NCBI GenBank assembly: GCA_027604005.1
Contig: JADGJT010000168.1
Coordinates: forward strand, 1-46,963
Source of the DNA: Dinochytrium kinnereticum
Taxonomy: Eukaryota > Chytridiomycota > Chytridiomycetes > Chytridiales > Chytridiaceae
Direction: 5' to 3'
DNA length: 46,963 bases
This document shows, one piece after another, positions 43,820-46,963 of this stretch (the first letter of the stretch is position 1; each line of letters begins with the position of its first letter). The notes beneath the pieces are model-generated. The model was not told the origin of the DNA, made no database searches, and saw only the letters and a list, made by a program, of their open reading frames with translations. The position numbers were made by a program, and so were the translations under genes.

Positions 43820-45421
43820 TCAAACTTGCACCACAGCAACAGCAGCAATAAACGCAACAACTCCAGCGGCAATATCAAAAGAAAATCCTCGGGCTCCAGC
43901 AGACGGCAACACTATGTCGGTCGCAGGCAATTTAGTCGTGGGCAAAGAGGGAACAAACTTCTCAATAGAGGATTTGCCACTCGGAAGAGGTTCACGGTCA
44001 GAGGAGACGACGAAACCAATCATCTTGGTGGAGTAGTCGAAGGAGGTTACAAATCGCCTGTGATTAAAGAAGGGAATAGTGGTTACAACGCGTTAATTGG
44101 GACACGTAGGTGATTAGAGAATCATGGCTCACTTAAGGAACGCATTTCCGAGGTGCACTCCTCCGTCTGAGCTCTCCCTAATCTCCACAACACACCCCTC
44201 ACCCCTTGGCAACCTCAAAAGATCCGCACCCGAGATCCTAATAACAACACCGTCAACGACAAACCCAATCTCAATCCCAGCACCAGCATCACACGGCGCT
44301 CGAAAGTACCCGGAATCCTCGTAGAGTTTGGCGCCAAGTTTCTCCATGACTTGTTTAACAGCTGCGGCAGGCAGGAGAAGATCGTTCTGGCTGGTCAGAA
44401 TGGGAGCTATGAGGGGTGAAGTCGGCGCGACGATGGGGTTTTCGTTGAGGACAACAGAGGAGAGAGGGAGGGACCAATGGGCGGTTGTTGTAGAGAACCA
44501 TTTGTTGTTGGCATCAGTGGCGCCAAAGCTGGCCTTTCCCTCAGAGTTGGATTTGGAGATGGACCAGGTGAACTGGTTGTTGTTTTTTTACGTGTTGAAA
44601 GAAGATGATAAGTGAGGTTGATAAGAAAGGCCCACAGAGTTTACTTACGGTTTCCTTCTTTATAAGTCCAGCCTTAAACATCGCGCGAACAATGTTGTCT
44701 GCCAAGAAGAAAGGTTGGTAAGATAACATAAACACTACACAACACACGCAAACCTTCATCTTCCAAAGCCAAACCAACCATCCCATGAGCGTACTTGTCA
44801 TTCACAACCCCCCTGTCCAACCCAGTAACAGCGTCAGCCAAAACAAACTTCCCCTCAACCCCAGCTCCACCAACATCAACCCTGTCAAGACCCTCAACAC
44901 CCGTAACTTGAATGTCACCAAACTTAAAGCCCCCCTTCTTTCCCTCCTTAAAAGTGGGGGAGGCAAAAGAGGAGAACGATTCCGGAACGACACGCGTGGT
45001 GCGGTTTCGAAGGGCCCAGGTGCCCGTTTGAGCCGTGTTGGGGACAAGGGAAACTTCAAACGGTGATGTGCCTATCTTCATGGGCTGTTTTGTTTTTTTT
45101 TGGTCACGTAAGAAAGGAAGGGGCGTTAAAGAGTGTAACTGGCACGGAAGGGAAACCCGAGGAAGACTCTCTTACAATGGCAAAGATTGGGGAGGAATAC
45201 TGTCCGCGACCCGAGCTAAAACCGACTGGACCGGTGACATCAATGAAGTCGACGCTTTGGAATTGAAGATGGTGCGTGAATCATAGTTTCTCTCTCTCTC
45301 TCTTTTTTTTTTTTTTTTTTTAACCAAATCAAGGAACCTACGTGATTGACTCCCCAGACTGAGCACGCGAGGATTGAATCCCAAAGGCGGCGACGACGGC
45401 AATGATGTTAAGAATCTGCAT
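43820..45421 (-). CDS. GPI-anchored pepsin/yapsin-like protein lacking catalytic Asp (pseudoprotease)
   Basis: CDS is complement(join(43820..44057, 44133..44572, 44649..44698, 44754..45084, 45176..45254, 45342..45421)), 405 residues; all phases close. A signal peptide (MQILNIIAVVAAFGIQSSRA) leads into the A1 fold. YSSPIFAIPMKIGTSPFEVS corresponds to the strand before the first active site, but the usual DTGSS reads NTAQT. KYAHGMVGLALEDD and FTWSISKSNSEGKASFG follow the pepsin flap/loop order. At the second site ALLDSGTT-type sequence is replaced by APILTSQND. The family's terminal strand is seen as LGNAFLKRFVTSFDYSTKMI. The C-terminus (SAGARG, then FDIAAGVVAFIAAVAVVQV) is a GPI signal, as in yapsins. 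Both catalytic Asp are therefore missing, and a proteolytic role is unlikely; wall binding or a scaffold role is possible. Confidence 0.85.
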
Positions 45422-46380
45422 GATGATTGAACAGCGAGTGTTTGAAACGGATAGCGAGTTTGTTGGTACCTTTGTCGGATGGCAGAACCCGCCAGCTTTA
45501 TACACGAAAAGATTCCCCCAAAATTGTGAAACATCCAATCCATACACTGCATGCCAAGTCGTTGATCAAGTCAAAGGGCTGCAAAAACACTGGTTCGTAA
45601 GCGCACTGGGCACATACTGGACCATTGCAGGCCAAATCGCAGGAATGTTCTAACGATGGCCATGGGATGGTAATAATGAGATTGAAAGGAAGGTCGAGAC
45701 CGACGAAACCTTTCTTCCAGCCGTTTTGCATATCCTCATCTCCTCACATCTGCAACTGCCTGCAGTGACCTCAACACTGGGCACTGCACTCGTTTCTTCC
45801 TTCAACATTGTATTTTGTTTGGTCGCGAAATTCATGACCGGCGCCGATCTTCTTGTCAACTAGGAGTGAAGAGGTTGAATGTGAAAGGAATGTACAAGAA
45901 AAAAAGAAACGACACACGGAGAATCCAGAATTCAAGACGGCGTGGTGTGCCGTCGTCGTTGCTTGAATATATATGATGAGAAGCAATATCTCCGTCAATC
46001 CTATACTGAGGAAGTTTTATTTCTCGCAGGGAAGCCCTCTTATTCACTCGCGATATTGTATTGACAAACAGTCTATGGAGCGTAAATATAGTAGGTTCAT
46101 TATTGGATCATGCTTATCAGCATGACCCCAGAGAGATAGAGGTTGGTTGTTGAGAAAATGTAAAAGCAGCCACGAAAAGTCACGTCTTTGGGCCAAACGA
46201 AAACTTATCATCCGAAGGGGCGTTCAGCTCAGAGAGGCCCAGTACTGGGCACCAAAACACGTTTCTTGGCCGCCATCAATTATTGAAGGCTTAATAATCA
46301 TGATGTTTGAGAATGACCAGAACACATCAAAAAGATCCCGTTTCAAGCCAACTCTCTTGAGTTTTCGGATGAAGAGCCCT

Positions 46381-46579
46381 TTTGCAAGTAATTCACCTCA
46401 CCTTCCAAGTTTTTGAAAACGGAAGAAACAAACATCAGCATCCTCTTCCATCCTACGTGCCAACAACAACAAAAAAAAAAAAGCTGGGGCGTTCAGAGGC
46501 GGGGGAAAACCACAAGACGAAGCCTCCATCCTGTTTCCCCCCCCCCCATCCCTCTCTCAATGTGTTTTGAGAAGAATGG
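46381..46579. repeat. Direct repeat, copy 1 (~200 bp)
   Basis: Starts TTTGCAAGTAATTCACCTCA and ends TGTGTTTTGAGAAGAATGG. It contains CCTTCCAAGTTTTTGAAAAC, an AACAACAAC/A-run and AAGCTGGGGCGTTCAGAGGC. Copy 2 lies about 387 bases to the right. Confidence 0.93.
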
Positions 46580-46767
46580 GTGGGGTCTGGGTGGACGAAC
46601 CTTGAAAAAGGGTTTCATGCAAATGCATTCATTCCACACGATCATTCAACTGATGTTAAAAAAAAAAAAAATACATTCCAGACGATCATCGTATTCACAA
46701 TAATAAATAAATGCAAATGTGGCATGAGCAAACGTGTTTTCGCAAAAGTTTTGGGATGAAAACCCCT

Positions 46768-46963
46768 TTTGCAAGTAATTATTCACCTCACCTTCCAAGT
46801 TTTTGAAAACGGAAGAAACAAACATCAGCATCCTCTTCCATCATACGTGCCAACAACAACAACAAAAAAAAAAGCTGGGGCGTTCAGAGGCAAGGGAAAA
46901 CCACAAGACGAAGCCTCCATCCTGTTCCCCCCCCCCCCTCTCAATGTGTTTTGAGAAGAATGG
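46768..46963. repeat. Direct repeat, copy 2 (reaches window end)
   Basis: Nearly identical to 46381–46579, differing by a few substitutions, a 3-base insertion (ATT) near the start and altered A and C runs. The window ends within or exactly at the end of this copy, so further copies may follow. Confidence 0.93.

Larger units (their letters stand above)
45422..46963. other. Intergenic region with terminal direct repeat
   Basis: Upstream of the pseudo-protease gene. Frames on both strands are short and lack motifs or splice support. From about 46380 on it consists of a duplicated block, described separately, with poly-A, poly-C and AACAAC runs. Confidence 0.5.

Noticed and set aside
46381..46963. 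Interpretation of the terminal direct repeats as LTRs
   Set aside because: No TG...CA ends, primer-binding site or polyprotein frame in the ~190 bases between copies.

Overview
The window reads as nuclear DNA of a fungus. Genes carry many short GT–AG introns on both strands. Several families point to fungi: ISN1-type IMP 5'-nucleotidase, a WSC-like wall-sensor ectodomain, a yapsin-like GPI protein and a Meu6-type PH protein. A seven-helix receptor resembling the Dictyostelium cAMP-receptor class suggests an early-diverging lineage such as a chytrid, but this placement is inference. All exon joins below were worked out by hand from splice sites, reading phase and family similarity; no alignment was run.

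Left part (1–20.5 kb): long, low-complexity or lineage-specific genes separated by A-rich and microsatellite-rich spacers. In order these are the start of a secreted protein, a 1020-residue PH protein with 11-residue repeats, an 847-residue Ser/Arg-repeat protein with an Ala/Gly-rich C-terminus, a WSC-like/single-TM/SH3 surface protein, a seven-TM receptor, an array of about eight 218-bp tandem repeats containing an assembly gap, a poorly explained AT-rich stretch with two orphan exons, and a one-exon hypothetical protein.

Right part (21–45.5 kb): compact, conserved genes with introns of about 37–75 bases. These are a Cys-rich CEH/CxxC protein, splicing factor ISY1, a likely C1orf109/AIRIM-type protein, a cupin_5 protein, a CUE-domain membrane protein, Yippee, ISN1 (5' end lost at a gap), an arrestin-fold protein, a long Ser-rich protein, a C2orf76/UPF0538 homologue, a mitochondrial enoyl-CoA isomerase back to back with mitochondrial leucyl-tRNA synthetase, eIF2-alpha, and a GPI-anchored aspartic-protease homologue without its catalytic aspartates. 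The last 1.5 kb holds a direct repeat of about 200 bp that runs off the end.

There is no operon-like pathway. The surface and signalling genes (WSC–SH3, GPCR, PH protein, arrestin, pseudo-yapsin) could take part in wall or nutrient sensing, but nothing links them except proximity. The most notable observations are the WSC–TM–SH3 architecture, the pseudo-yapsin, the degraded editing domain of the mitochondrial LeuRS, the 11-mer repeats of the PH protein and the start-codon-only first exon of ISY1.
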